Positions 1-5,902 are shown, counted from the stretch's first letter. The stretch: DNA of 10,619 nt from Nitrososphaerota archaeon (GCA_021157985.1 JAGGVM010000009.1:1-10619); one strand, 5' to 3'. Notes: generated from the sequence alone by a model not told the origin. Made by a program: numbers and translations.

Positions 1-371
1 GTGTAACCGGTTAGCTTGGGAAGCGGCTTTCCATCCCGGTAAAGGCTTATCCTCCTCCTAACCTCCTCCAGCTCGCGCTCCGCCTCCGCCTCTATCCACT
101 CCCTGCTCACCCCGATAGCCGAGGCCGTTGACTCCTCGACGTAGATCGTCCCATCCTCGGCGACCGCCCCGACCGCGAGCTCCGGATCACCCGGAGCGCC
201 TATCTTCCTCGGAACCGTTATCTCCAGAGGCGCGTCGAGCCTTAGAGCGATGGGATAGCCTACCTCCACCCCTCCCCTTGGAATAGCTATTACCGCGCAT
301 CTATGGGTCTTTAAGTCCATCAGCTTGTCCGCGAGCCTCTCCCCGGCGTCCAACCGATCCTCGAACAGCAT
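1..371 (-). CDS. Predicted phosphoribosyltransferase (COG1926-like), N-terminal part
   Basis: Read on the minus strand from ATG at 371-369, an open frame of 123 codons runs off the left edge, so the C-terminus is missing. Visible landmarks are an N-terminal FEDRLDAGERLADKL helix, a strand followed by IPRGGVEVGYPIA (about residues 30-42), VPRKIGAPGDPELAVGAV (53-70), and then a charged helix (about 90-108). This order matches the COG1926 type I phosphoribosyltransferase-fold proteins, where the PRGG loop and the RKIGAPG segment come before the PRPP-binding loop. That acidic PRPP loop would lie beyond the window, so catalytic competence cannot be judged. The substrate of this family is mostly unknown. 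A TATA-like CTTGATAAG (minus strand, about 402-411) lies roughly 33 nt upstream of the ATG, suggesting a very short leader. The gene is divergent from rpo12. The family call is good; the function is open. Confidence 0.82.
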   Translation of the reverse strand, partial: MLFEDRLDAGERLADKLMDLKTHRCAVIAIPRGGVEVGYPIALRLDAPLEITVPRKIGAPGDPELAVGAVAEDGTIYVEESTASAIGVSREWIEAEAERELEEVRRRISLYRDGKPLPKLTGY

Positions 372-383
372 TCCCGAACCCTA

Positions 384-402
384 CCCTATCTCGGGCATAG
401 GG
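384..402. repeat. Short perfect inverted repeat in the divergent promoter region
   Basis: CCCTAT (384-389) is repeated as ATAGGG (397-402) with a 7-nt spacer. It sits between the phosphoribosyltransferase start (371) and its TATA-like element (about 402-411). It could be a binding site for a dimeric regulator, but a 6-bp arm can arise by chance. Confidence 0.3.
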
Positions 403-430
403 CTTATCAAGGTTTTGGCTTGGGAGGAAT

Positions 431-440
431 GCTTAAAAAC
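431..440 (+). promoter_or_regulatory. TATA-like box for rpo12
   Basis: GCTTAAAAAC is centred about 30 nt upstream of the rpo12 ATG at 466. Archaeal transcription usually starts about 25-27 nt downstream of the TATA centre, which predicts a start near 460-463 and a practically leaderless mRNA. This also argues against starting the protein at the more upstream ATG at 325. Confidence 0.5.
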
Positions 441-465
441 AAGCGTAGACCCTGTGACCGTGGAA

Positions 466-675
466 ATGGCTTCACAACCAGGCCCCGAGGAAAAGATACT
501 CTATCAATGCGTTTGGTGCGGGAGAGTTTTCGAGAAGAGCATGCTATCCAAGATAGCTGAGACCAGATGCCCCTACTGCGGATTCAACGTGATAAAAAAG
601 GCGAAGCCTTCGGCAGCGAAGCTCATCGTGACCTCGAAGCTGACCGAGGAGCAGAGGCTTCTAACCGAGATCTAG
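466..675 (+). CDS. rpo12: DNA-directed RNA polymerase subunit Rpo12 (RpoP, Rpb12 homologue)
   Basis: This is a 69-residue zinc-ribbon protein matching archaeal Rpo12, the small subunit that binds near Rpo3/Rpo10 in the polymerase assembly platform. The ribbon is YQCVWC (Cys15, Cys18) and RCPYCG (Cys35, Cys38), followed by the basic stretch [14 protein letters not shown] that resembles the family's C-terminal strand. Family members are usually about 45-50 residues. Here there are about 12 extra residues before the first zinc pair and about 10 acidic or hydrophobic residues after the core. The start at ATG 466 is chosen because a TATA-like box lies at 431-440; GTG at 460 is an alternative adding two residues. 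The open frame extends upstream to 325, but that part overlaps the divergent gene and the promoter and lacks family similarity. The stop codon overlaps the convergent rpl7ae stop. Confidence 0.88.
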   Translation: MASQPGPEEKILYQCVWCGRVFEKSMLSKIAETRCPYCGFNVIKKAKPSAAKLIVTSKLTEEQRLLTEI

Positions 676-1058
676 CTCTTTATACCCCTAATCTCCGCCA
701 CCTTCTTCACTATCTCATCCATGAAGTCCTTAGCGTCACCCGGATCTATTATCGAGACGCTGCTGGCGCTGACTTGGAGGCCGGCCGCCTCTCCCAGGTC
801 TCTCTTAGATGAGACGAAGATGTAGGGTATCTTGCGCTCGTCGCAGAGGGTTGGGAGGAAGGCCACGATCTCGGGTGGGTCGACGTCCATCGCTATCACG
901 ACGAACTTGGCTTGCCCCCGCTCGATCGATTTTATGACCTCGTTAACTCCTTTCCTTATCTTCCCGGTTTCCCTGGCCATCTTAACTACTTCGAGGGTCG
1001 CTTTCATCAATTCATCCGATACGTCGAAGGTGACATAACTGGGCTTAGGATTAGGCAT
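672..1058 (-). CDS. rpl7ae: Large ribosomal subunit protein L7Ae, kink-turn RNA-binding protein
   Basis: The 128-residue protein has the full L7Ae/L30e/Gadd45 fold signature: [17 protein letters not shown] with the RNA-contacting Asn-Glu and Lys, [38 protein letters not shown], and the C-terminal loop with SASSVSI. In archaea L7Ae binds kink-turns in 23S rRNA, in box C/D and H/ACA guide RNPs and in RNase P RNA. Two normally very constant positions differ from the archaeal sequences I know: the usual KGTNE reads KGVNE and the usual AEDVDP reads AMDVDP. The start ATG (1058-1056) follows a purine-rich GGAGATGAGG ribosome-binding-like stretch (minus strand, about 1063-1072). The gene is convergent with rpo12, and the two stops share CTAG at 672-675. 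Unlike many archaea, it is not adjacent to rps28e, which lies at 4960 on the opposite strand. Confidence 0.95.
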   Translation of the reverse strand: MPNPKPSYVTFDVSDELMKATLEVVKMARETGKIRKGVNEVIKSIERGQAKFVVIAMDVDPPEIVAFLPTLCDERKIPYIFVSSKRDLGEAAGLQVSASSVSIIDPGDAKDFMDEIVKKVAEIRGIKS

Positions 1059-1092
1059 GAGCCCTCATCTCCAGCCAATTGAGAAAAATCAA

Positions 1093-1129
1093 TCTAAAAA
1101 ACCTTCCCGAGGCGAGCCAATCTTAAAAG
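1093..1129. promoter_or_regulatory. Divergent promoter region of rpl7ae and gltX
   Basis: Two A/T-rich elements lie between the divergent genes. TCTTAAAAGG (1121-1130) is about 32 nt upstream of the gltX ATG at 1158, so it fits a nearly leaderless gltX message. TCTAAAAAAC (1093-1102), read on the minus strand as GTTTTTTAGA, would place the rpl7ae transcription start near 1071, giving a leader of about 13 nt with a ribosome-binding-like stretch. If rpl7ae instead uses the reverse of the 1121-1130 element, its leader would be about 40 nt and include a small hairpin (ATTGA/TCAAT, 1078-1093). Confidence 0.42.
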
Positions 1130-1157
1130 GTCGTTGAGAAAGCTTACGCTGAAAGGC

Positions 1158-2876
1158 ATGGATCTCGAGAAGCTGGCGTTGAAATGGGCCCTGAAGAACG
1201 CGGTGGACCACGATGGAAAAGCGCTGGCCGGGCCCGTGATAGCGAAGATCCTCGGAGAAAAACCAGAGCTAAAGAAAAGCATCCGGGAAGTGAAGGAAGC
1301 CGCGGAGAAAGCGGTCGAGAAGGTGAACAAGCTCGAGCCCGAGGAGCAGCGCAGGCTCCTAGAAGAAATAGCCCCCGACCTCCTCGAGGCGAAAAAAGCT
1401 GAAGAAGAGAAGAAGCTTCCACCGCTTCCGGGAGCGGAGAAGGGCAAGGTCGTTACGAGGCTTCCGCCGGAGCCAAGCGGCTACATGCATATAGGCCACG
1501 CGATGAGCGGCTTCCTCAACTACCTATACGCGAGGATGTACGATGGAAAGGTTTGGCTCAGGTTCGAGGACACGGATCCCAGGAAGGTTAAGCTCGAGTA
1601 TTATGAGAGCTTCAGGCGGGGTTACAGGTGGCTTGGAATAGAGTGGGATTACGAGAAAAACAACAGCGACGACATGGAGTTGTTCTACAAGTATGCTGAG
1701 CAATTGATCAAATCGGGGAAGGCTTATGTCTGCACCTGCAGCGCCGAGAAGATGAGGAGGCTTAGAGCGGCCGGCGAGGAATGCGAGCATCGAAAAAGGG
1801 GAGTAGACGAGAACCTTCATCTCTGGAACGAGATGCTCGCGGGGGCTTTCGGAGAAGGCGAGGCAACCCTCAGACTGGTAGGCGACATGAAGAGCAAGAA
1901 CACGACCATGCGCGACCCCGTGCTCTTCCGAATAATCAATCACCCGCATCCCCTAACCGGGAGCAAGTACAGGGTTTGGCCGCTCTACGACTTCGCGGTC
2001 TCGATAGAAGACTACCTATGCGGGGTAACCCACGTCTTGAGGACGAGCGAGTTCGCCCTCCGAGACGAGCTTCAAAACTACATCCGAAGCCTCCTAGGAA
2101 TGAGGAACCCGATATACATAGAGTACTCGAGGTTCGAGTTCAAGGGAACCCCCGTGTCGAAGAGGAAGCTAAGGGCGGTGATCGAGAGCGGGCTCGCGTC
2201 GAGCTGGGATGATCCCAGGTTCCCCACGATCGAGGGTATCAGGAGGAGGGGGATAGTTCCCGAGGCGATCAAGGAGTTCACGATAACCCAGACGGGCTTC
2301 TCCTACGCGAAGCGAGAATACGATTGGAGCCTCCTCTTCGCCGTGAATAGGAAGATCCTGGATCCGAGGGCGAGGAGACTTTTCTTCGTTCCCAACCCCG
2401 TCAAGCTAGTCGTCGAAGACGCGCCCAAGGTATCCGTCGAGGCACCTTATCACCCGGATAGAAGCGAGCTCGGATCGAGGAGAATCGAGGCGGGAAACTC
2501 GTTTTATGTTCCGAGGGAGGACTTCGAGAAAGCCGCTGAGGGCCGGTTGATCAGATTGAAGTACTTGATGAACGTGAGGATACTTGAGAAACGCGAGGGC
2601 CTCGTGAAAGCGGAGTTCGCGGGAAGAGAAGTCGTGAAGAACGTTAAGATAGTTCAGTGGGTTCCCGCCGACGACTTCGTTGACGTGGAGGTGCTGGTTC
2701 CCGGCCCCCTCTACCTCGACGGAGAGGTGAACCCTGAGAGCTTGAGGAAGGTCATGGGGGTGGGCGAGCCCGCCGTGAAAACTGTTAAGCCCGGTGAGGT
2801 AGTTCAGTTCGAGAGGTTCGGGTTCTGCAGAAGGGACTCGGAGAAGGGCTACGTCTTCATCAAGGCCCACGACTGA
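1158..2876 (+). CDS. gltX: Glutamyl-tRNA synthetase, archaeal non-discriminating type
   Basis: A class I aminoacyl-tRNA synthetase of 572 residues that charges tRNA-Glu, and in most archaea also tRNA-Gln for later amidation. Order seen: an archaeal N-terminal helical region (about 1-95), then the HIGH signature in PPEPSGYMHIGHA (HIGH at 111-114), LRFEDTDPRKV, a Cys-X-Cys...Cys-X-His group (C192, C194, C209, H211) usual in archaeal and eukaryotic GluRS, WPLYDFAVSIEDYLCGVTHVLR, and the KMSKS-equivalent VSKRK (333-337). A beta-barrel anticodon-binding domain follows to the end. ATG 1158 gives the typical N-terminus MDLEKLALKWALKNA and fits the upstream TATA-like element; TTG 1134 would add eight residues. 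The residue after HIGHA is Met-Ser-Gly where Lys-Ala-Ala is more usual. It is convergent with fni, with only three bases between stops. Confidence 0.96.
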   Translation: MDLEKLALKWALKNAVDHDGKALAGPVIAKILGEKPELKKSIREVKEAAEKAVEKVNKLEPEEQRRLLEEIAPDLLEAKKAEEEKKLPPLPGAEKGKVVTRLPPEPSGYMHIGHAMSGFLNYLYARMYDGKVWLRFEDTDPRKVKLEYYESFRRGYRWLGIEWDYEKNNSDDMELFYKYAEQLIKSGKAYVCTCSAEKMRRLRAAGEECEHRKRGVDENLHLWNEMLAGAFGEGEATLRLVGDMKSKNTTMRDPVLFRIINHPHPLTGSKYRVWPLYDFAVSIEDYLCGVTHVLRTSEFALRDELQNYIRSLLGMRNPIYIEYSRFEFKGTPVSKRKLRAVIESGLASSWDDPRFPTIEGIRRRGIVPEAIKEFTITQTGFSYAKREYDWSLLFAVNRKILDPRARRLFFVPNPVKLVVEDAPKVSVEAPYHPDRSELGSRRIEAGNSFYVPREDFEKAAEGRLIRLKYLMNVRILEKREGLVKAEFAGREVVKNVKIVQWVPADDFVDVEVLVPGPLYLDGEVNPESLRKVMGVGEPAVKTVKPGEVVQFERFGFCRRDSEKGYVFIKAHD

Positions 2877-2879
2877 GCA

Positions 2880-3962
2880 TTAGAGAGCTCTAAGCCTCTG
2901 CCTCATCCACTCGAGGAGAGGGCCTAAAAGCACGTATCGCCTCCTCTTCTTAAGCTCCTCAATGGTCTTGACGCCGGTAAGGAACATGGCCGCTTTCAGC
3001 TGATGCCCGAATCTCTCCGCGAAGCTTACAACCGCCTCAGGGCCTATCGTCGCAGGCTTTAGGAAGGGCCTGGCCATTCCAACGAAATCCGCTCCGATCG
3101 CGATCGCCTTAGCGGCTTGAAGCCCGTTTCTTATACCGCCCGAGGCCACGATCTCGACTCCCTGTACCGATGAAGCTACCTCGAGAACCGAGGCGGCCGT
3201 CGGAATGCCCCATTCGAGAAAGACCTCCGCGACCGAGACCTTCTCCGGGTCGATTCCCTTCGCCCGCTCAAGCTCTATCCTCGCCCAATTCGTTCCACCG
3301 GCGCCCGCGACGTCTATGACTTTCACCCCTGCCTCGGCCAGCATTTTAGCCGTTTCACCCGAGATCCCGGTGCCGACCTCCTTGGCTATCAAGGGGACCT
3401 GAAGCTTCTCAGATGCTTCTCGAATCGCTTTGACCACGTTCCTGAAGAACGGCGACCCCTCAGGCTGCACGAGCTCTTGGAGAGCGTTCAGGTGAAGGGC
3501 CAGCGCATCCGCTTCGATCATCTCAACCGCCTTCTCCGCCGCCGCCACCCCCTCCTTGGCCAACTGGACAGCGCTGATGTTCCCTATCAGAAAGGCTTTC
3601 GGAGCGCTCTCCCTCGCGATCCTATATGTGTACTCGAGTCCGGGATCGGCCAGCCCAGCCCGCTGGCTTCCGACCTCCATGGGGATCTCAAGCTTCTCCG
3701 CGGCCTCCGCGAGGTTCCGGTTGATCTCATGAGCCTCTGAGGTTCCACCCGTCATCCCCTCTATTAACAGGGGCAGCTTGAAGCGCCTTCCAAGCAGGCG
3801 CGCCTCGGTCGAGACCTCATCCAAATCGATCTCCGGCGCCGCGCTGTGAACTAGCTCAACGTATTCGAGCCAAGTCGTTTTCTCCGAGTACTCGACCCCA
3901 GGCCCGAGATCCAGGCAGATGTTGATGTGATCCCTTTTCCTCGCTGGGGTTTCATCGCTCAT
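2880..3962 (-). CDS. fni: Isopentenyl-diphosphate delta-isomerase, type 2 (FMN-dependent)
   Basis: The 360-residue protein interconverts isopentenyl and dimethylallyl diphosphate in the archaeal mevalonate pathway that supplies membrane lipids. It uses reduced FMN and Mg2+ in a TIM barrel. Visible motifs are RKRDHI near the N-terminus (substrate binding), LLIEGMTGGT (about 65-74, FMN contact), GSQRAGL, LHLNALQELVQPEG with the catalytic Gln162 and metal-binding Glu163, KEVGTGIS, DVAGAGGTNWARIE, and the phosphate-binding SGGIRNGLQAAKAIAIGAD. Length is normal. The ATG at 3962-3960 is preceded directly by GGAGGAG (minus strand, 3964-3970), closer than the usual spacing. A TATA-like element at about 3986-3996 would give a transcription start within a few bases of the start codon. 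It is divergent from the MEMO-family gene, a neighbourhood also found around mevalonate-pathway genes in other archaea. Confidence 0.96.
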   Translation of the reverse strand: MSDETPARKRDHINICLDLGPGVEYSEKTTWLEYVELVHSAAPEIDLDEVSTEARLLGRRFKLPLLIEGMTGGTSEAHEINRNLAEAAEKLEIPMEVGSQRAGLADPGLEYTYRIARESAPKAFLIGNISAVQLAKEGVAAAEKAVEMIEADALALHLNALQELVQPEGSPFFRNVVKAIREASEKLQVPLIAKEVGTGISGETAKMLAEAGVKVIDVAGAGGTNWARIELERAKGIDPEKVSVAEVFLEWGIPTAASVLEVASSVQGVEIVASGGIRNGLQAAKAIAIGADFVGMARPFLKPATIGPEAVVSFAERFGHQLKAAMFLTGVKTIEELKKRRRYVLLGPLLEWMRQRLRAL

Positions 3963-3985
3963 ACTCCTCCGCTAGGGATGCGAAT

Positions 3986-3996
3986 GATAAATATTT
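3986..3996. promoter_or_regulatory. Near-palindromic TATA element, possible shared core of fni and MEMO genes
   Basis: GATAAATATTT lies in the 66-nt gap between two divergent genes. AAATATTT is its own reverse complement. Its centre is about 28 nt from the fni start codon on one side, and on the other it predicts a plus-strand start near 4014-4018, about 12 nt before the chosen MEMO start. No second convincing TATA element is visible in the gap. Confidence 0.5.
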
Positions 3997-4028
3997 GGCG
4001 CGTACTGGTGAGAACCGGTGACCAAGTT

Positions 4029-4880
4029 TTGACGCGGAGAATGCCCGTGGTCGCGGGGATGTTCTACTCGTCTTCAAAAGGGTCCCTTGAAAAGGAGATC
4101 GAAGCAGCCTTTCTCCACGAGCTCGGGCCAGGGAAGCTGCCCCAGCACAGAGAAGCTGAGAGAGCTCCTCCCGCCTTGATCGCTCCCCACGCCGGCTACA
4201 TGTACTCGGGCCCCATCGCCGCCCATTCCTATATCCAGCTCGACGGGCGGAGAAAACCCGAAACCGTGATAATCCTCGGTCCAAACCACTATGGGATCGG
4301 TACGCCTGTCTCGATTTACCCGGAGGGAAGCTGGGTCACGCCGCTGGGAGAGGTTGAGATAGATAGGGACCTGGCCTTCGAGCTCGCCGAAAGCTCTGAC
4401 GTCTTCTCTCTCGACGAATTATCTCATCAGAGGGAGCACTCGATCGAGGTTCAGGTGCCTTTCCTCCAATACGTGCTTGGAGAGGTCAAGATAGTGCCGA
4501 TCTGCATGCTCGATCAAAGCCTCGGCGCCGCCGTGAAGGTTGGGGAAGCGCTCGCAAAAGTCCTTGAGAGACATGAAAACGTAACCCTCGTGGCCTCCTC
4601 GGACTTCACTCACTACGAGCCCCATGAAGAGGCTTTGAGAAAGGATGAGATCGCCTTGGATCGGATCCGAGAGCTTGATGTAAACGGGTTATACGAGGTG
4701 ATCGGGAAATACGATATCTCCATGTGCGGCTACGGGGCCGTCGCGGCGGTTCTCCACGCGTGCAAGAAGCTCGGGGCAAAGAAAGCGGAGGTCTTGAAGC
4801 ATGCCACGAGCGGCGACGTCACCGGCGACTATGGCTCCGTGGTCGGTTACGCGGCGGTGAAAGTGGAGTTCAGGGCTTAA
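4029..4880 (+). CDS. MEMO1 family protein (AmmeMemoRadiSam system protein B)
   Basis: A 283-residue member of the MEMO1 family (COG1355), related in fold to class III extradiol dioxygenases. Conserved metal-site-like residues are visible: His54 in APHAGYMYSG, His87 in LGPNHYGIG, His195 in SSDFTHYE and Cys233 in MCGYGA, matching the His/His/His/Cys set in human MEMO1. The C-terminal GDVTGDYGSVVGYAAV is also typical. TTG 4029 is preferred because it yields MTRRMPVVAGMFY, agreeing with the family start (Arg-x-Pro-x-Val-Ala-Gly), and because GGTGA (4017-4021) lies 7 nt before it; ATG 4041 would shorten it by four residues. An open frame reaches further up to 3927 but crosses the promoter and fni. 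The biochemical role in archaea is unsettled. The AMMECR1-like and radical SAM partners of the three-part group are not in this window. Confidence 0.9.
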   Translation: MTRRMPVVAGMFYSSSKGSLEKEIEAAFLHELGPGKLPQHREAERAPPALIAPHAGYMYSGPIAAHSYIQLDGRRKPETVIILGPNHYGIGTPVSIYPEGSWVTPLGEVEIDRDLAFELAESSDVFSLDELSHQREHSIEVQVPFLQYVLGEVKIVPICMLDQSLGAAVKVGEALAKVLERHENVTLVASSDFTHYEPHEEALRKDEIALDRIRELDVNGLYEVIGKYDISMCGYGAVAAVLHACKKLGAKKAEVLKHATSGDVTGDYGSVVGYAAVKVEFRA

Positions 4881-4919
4881 AAGGAGGGGGTTCAGCCCAT
4901 CTCGAAGGCGGGCAAATGG

Positions 4920-4932
4920 TTAAGAATAAATT
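4920..4932 (+). promoter_or_regulatory. TATA-like box for rps28e-rpl24e
   Basis: TTAAGAATAAATT is centred about 34 nt before the rps28e ATG at 4960, predicting a leader of only about 7 nt. The 79-nt gap from the MEMO gene holds nothing else convincing. There is no T-run, so read-through from the MEMO gene is possible. Confidence 0.5.
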
Positions 4933-4959
4933 GAGCCCCAGATTGCAAGGGATAAGGCG

Positions 4960-5181
4960 ATGAGCAAGAAGGCCGAGCGAGTCGAGGAAGCCGTCCCCGC
5001 CGTCGTCGAGCAGATAGTAGGCAGAACCGGCGTGACCGGCGAGGTTACTCAAGTCAGAGTGCGGATCCTGGAAGGAAGAGACGCGGGGAGGGTCATCTCG
5101 AGGAACGTCAAGGGCCCCGTCAGGGTAGGCGACATCCTAATGCTCCTGGATACTGAACGCGAGGCTGAGAAGATCCGGTGA
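4960..5181 (+). CDS. rps28e: Small ribosomal subunit protein S28e
   Basis: A 73-residue OB-fold ribosomal protein found in archaea and eukaryotes and located near the mRNA exit channel of the small subunit. The core [46 protein letters not shown] covers the signature region (NVKGPVR and the C-terminal L-x-D-T/E-x-E-R-E-A). ATG 4960 gives a short acidic/alanine-rich N-terminus, about normal for the family. It is followed after five bases by rpl24e, the standard archaeal order, and the rpl24e ribosome-binding sequence overlaps the S28e stop codon, implying co-translation. Confidence 0.96.
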   Translation: MSKKAERVEEAVPAVVEQIVGRTGVTGEVTQVRVRILEGRDAGRVISRNVKGPVRVGDILMLLDTEREAEKIR

Positions 5182-5186
5182 GGTGA
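5177..5186 (+). promoter_or_regulatory. Tandem Shine-Dalgarno-like sequence before rpl24e
   Basis: GGTGAGGTGA contains two copies of GGTGA, each complementary to the archaeal 16S rRNA 3' end. The first overlaps the rps28e stop codon and is 5 nt before ATG 5187; the second is 6 nt before an in-frame TTG at 5193. Both starts are therefore correctly spaced. Confidence 0.5.
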
Positions 5187-5381
5187 ATGAGCTTGCCCAC
5201 GACCCATAGATGCGCGTTCTGCGGAAAGGAGTTTCTCCACGGCAAGGGGATCCTCTACGTCAAGAAGGATGGAACGAGGCTCTGGTTCTGCTCCAGGAAA
5301 TGCAGGGTCAGCATGATCGAGCATAAGAGGGATCCCAGGAAGCTGAAGTGGACCGAGAAATACTCGCCTAAATCCGTCTAG
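5187..5381 (+). CDS. rpl24e: Large ribosomal subunit protein L24e
   Basis: A 64-residue zinc-binding ribosomal protein of the archaeal/eukaryotic large subunit. The four ligands are Cys9 and Cys12 ([10 protein letters not shown]) and Cys35 and Cys39 (WFCSRKC). The highly conserved [13 protein letters not shown] is at the C-terminus, as in other archaeal L24e proteins, and length is normal. Starting at ATG 5187 gives [12 protein letters not shown] 5193 would give MPTTHRC, which also fits the family. It forms a two-gene unit with rps28e, and ndk follows at 5454 behind its own TATA-like box. In many archaea infB also follows this block, but it is absent here. Confidence 0.96.
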   Translation: MSLPTTHRCAFCGKEFLHGKGILYVKKDGTRLWFCSRKCRVSMIEHKRDPRKLKWTEKYSPKSV

Positions 5382-5392
5382 AAAACTACCCG

Positions 5393-5413
5393 GTTTTTCT
5401 TCTTCGCTTCTCT
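5393..5413 (+). terminator. T-rich terminator candidate after rpl24e
   Basis: A pyrimidine-rich tract with TTTTTCTTCTTCGCTTCTCT begins 12 nt after the rpl24e stop and ends about 11 nt before the ndk TATA-like box. Archaeal intrinsic termination relies on such T-rich stretches without a required hairpin. Confidence 0.45.
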
Positions 5414-5420
5414 CGGACAT

Positions 5421-5432
5421 AGTCTAAAATTG
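5421..5432 (+). promoter_or_regulatory. TATA-like box for ndk
   Basis: AGTCTAAAATTG is centred about 27 nt before ATG 5454, predicting transcription starting at or next to the start codon. This favours ATG 5454 over the in-frame TTG at 5430, which lies inside the element. Confidence 0.55.
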
Positions 5433-5453
5433 TTCCGGTTCCCAGTAGTTTGC

Positions 5454-5873
5454 ATGGAGCGGACGTTCGTTATGCTGAAGCCGAGCTGCGTGCAGCGCGG
5501 ATTCGTCGGCGAAGTGATCTCGAGATTCGAGAGGAAGGGGTTGAGGATCGTTCAGATGAAGGTTGAGAAGATGAGCAGGGAGAAGGCGGAGGAGCTCTAT
5601 AAAGTCCACTACGGGAAACCCTTCTACGAGAACCTTGTGAACACGATCTCCGGGAAAACGGTCGTGCTAATGGTCATCGAGGGGAGAAAGGCGATAAGCG
5701 TGGTCAGGAAACTGATAGGCGCAACCGATCCAACGGAAGCCGATCCCGGAACCATTCGAGGCGACCTAGCCATCGAGCTTACCGACAACCTCATCCACGC
5801 ATCCGATAGCGAGGAATCCTACGAAAGAGAGCATAAGATATTCTTCAAGGAAGAGGAGCTCCAAACAGCGTAA
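5454..5873 (+). CDS. ndk: Nucleoside diphosphate kinase
   Basis: A 139-residue enzyme that transfers the gamma-phosphate of ATP to nucleoside diphosphates through a phospho-histidine, keeping NTP pools balanced in the cytoplasm. The catalytic histidine is His115 in NLIHASDSEESYERE. The nucleotide-binding Lys9 lies in ERTFVMLKPSCVQRG, and the KPFY, VIEG and ATDPTEADPGTIRGDLA segments are present in the usual order. The active-site motif reads IHASDSEES rather than the more common IHGSDS. ATG 5454 is used because it starts directly at the family's first strand and matches the leaderless promoter geometry. It lies downstream of rps28e-rpl24e as in many archaea, but with its own promoter and a T-tract after it. 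Confidence 0.97.
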   Translation: MERTFVMLKPSCVQRGFVGEVISRFERKGLRIVQMKVEKMSREKAEELYKVHYGKPFYENLVNTISGKTVVLMVIEGRKAISVVRKLIGATDPTEADPGTIRGDLAIELTDNLIHASDSEESYEREHKIFFKEEELQTA

Positions 5874-5890
5874 ACCAACACCCCTTTCAA

Positions 5891-5902
5891 AACCCTTTTT
5901 TG
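5891..5902 (+). terminator. T-run terminator candidate after ndk
   Basis: AACCCTTTTTTG, with six consecutive T residues, lies about 20 nt after the ndk stop and 30 nt before the next TATA-like element. This fits an archaeal T-tract terminator. Confidence 0.45.

Noticed and set aside
325..465. N-terminal 47-codon extension of the rpo12 frame
   Set aside because: It overlaps the start of the divergent phosphoribosyltransferase gene and the TATA-like box at 431-440, and it shows no resemblance to Rpo12.
1059..1100. Kink-turn in the rpl7ae leader for L7Ae autoregulation
   Set aside because: Such control is known in Sulfolobus, so I looked for it. A small hairpin (1078-1093) and a GATGAGG stretch exist, but I could not pair a matching GA-containing strand, and the likely leader may be only about 13 nt.
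1094..1447. 117-codon antisense frame over the start of gltX
   Set aside because: The protein is a low-complexity Ser/Phe-rich translation of the gltX lysine/glutamate-rich N-terminus and crosses the divergent promoter.
2406..2870. 154-codon antisense frame inside gltX
   Set aside because: It is fully inside the gltX coding sequence, has no recognisable domain and has no promoter or ribosome-binding site. It is a by-product of GC-rich codon use.
4916..4963. Mini-gene of 15 codons between the MEMO gene and rps28e
   Set aside because: It covers the rps28e TATA-like box and its start codon region and has no ribosome-binding site or similarity.
5049..5420. 123-codon antisense frame across rps28e and rpl24e
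   Set aside because: It overlaps two certain ribosomal protein genes and has no family similarity.
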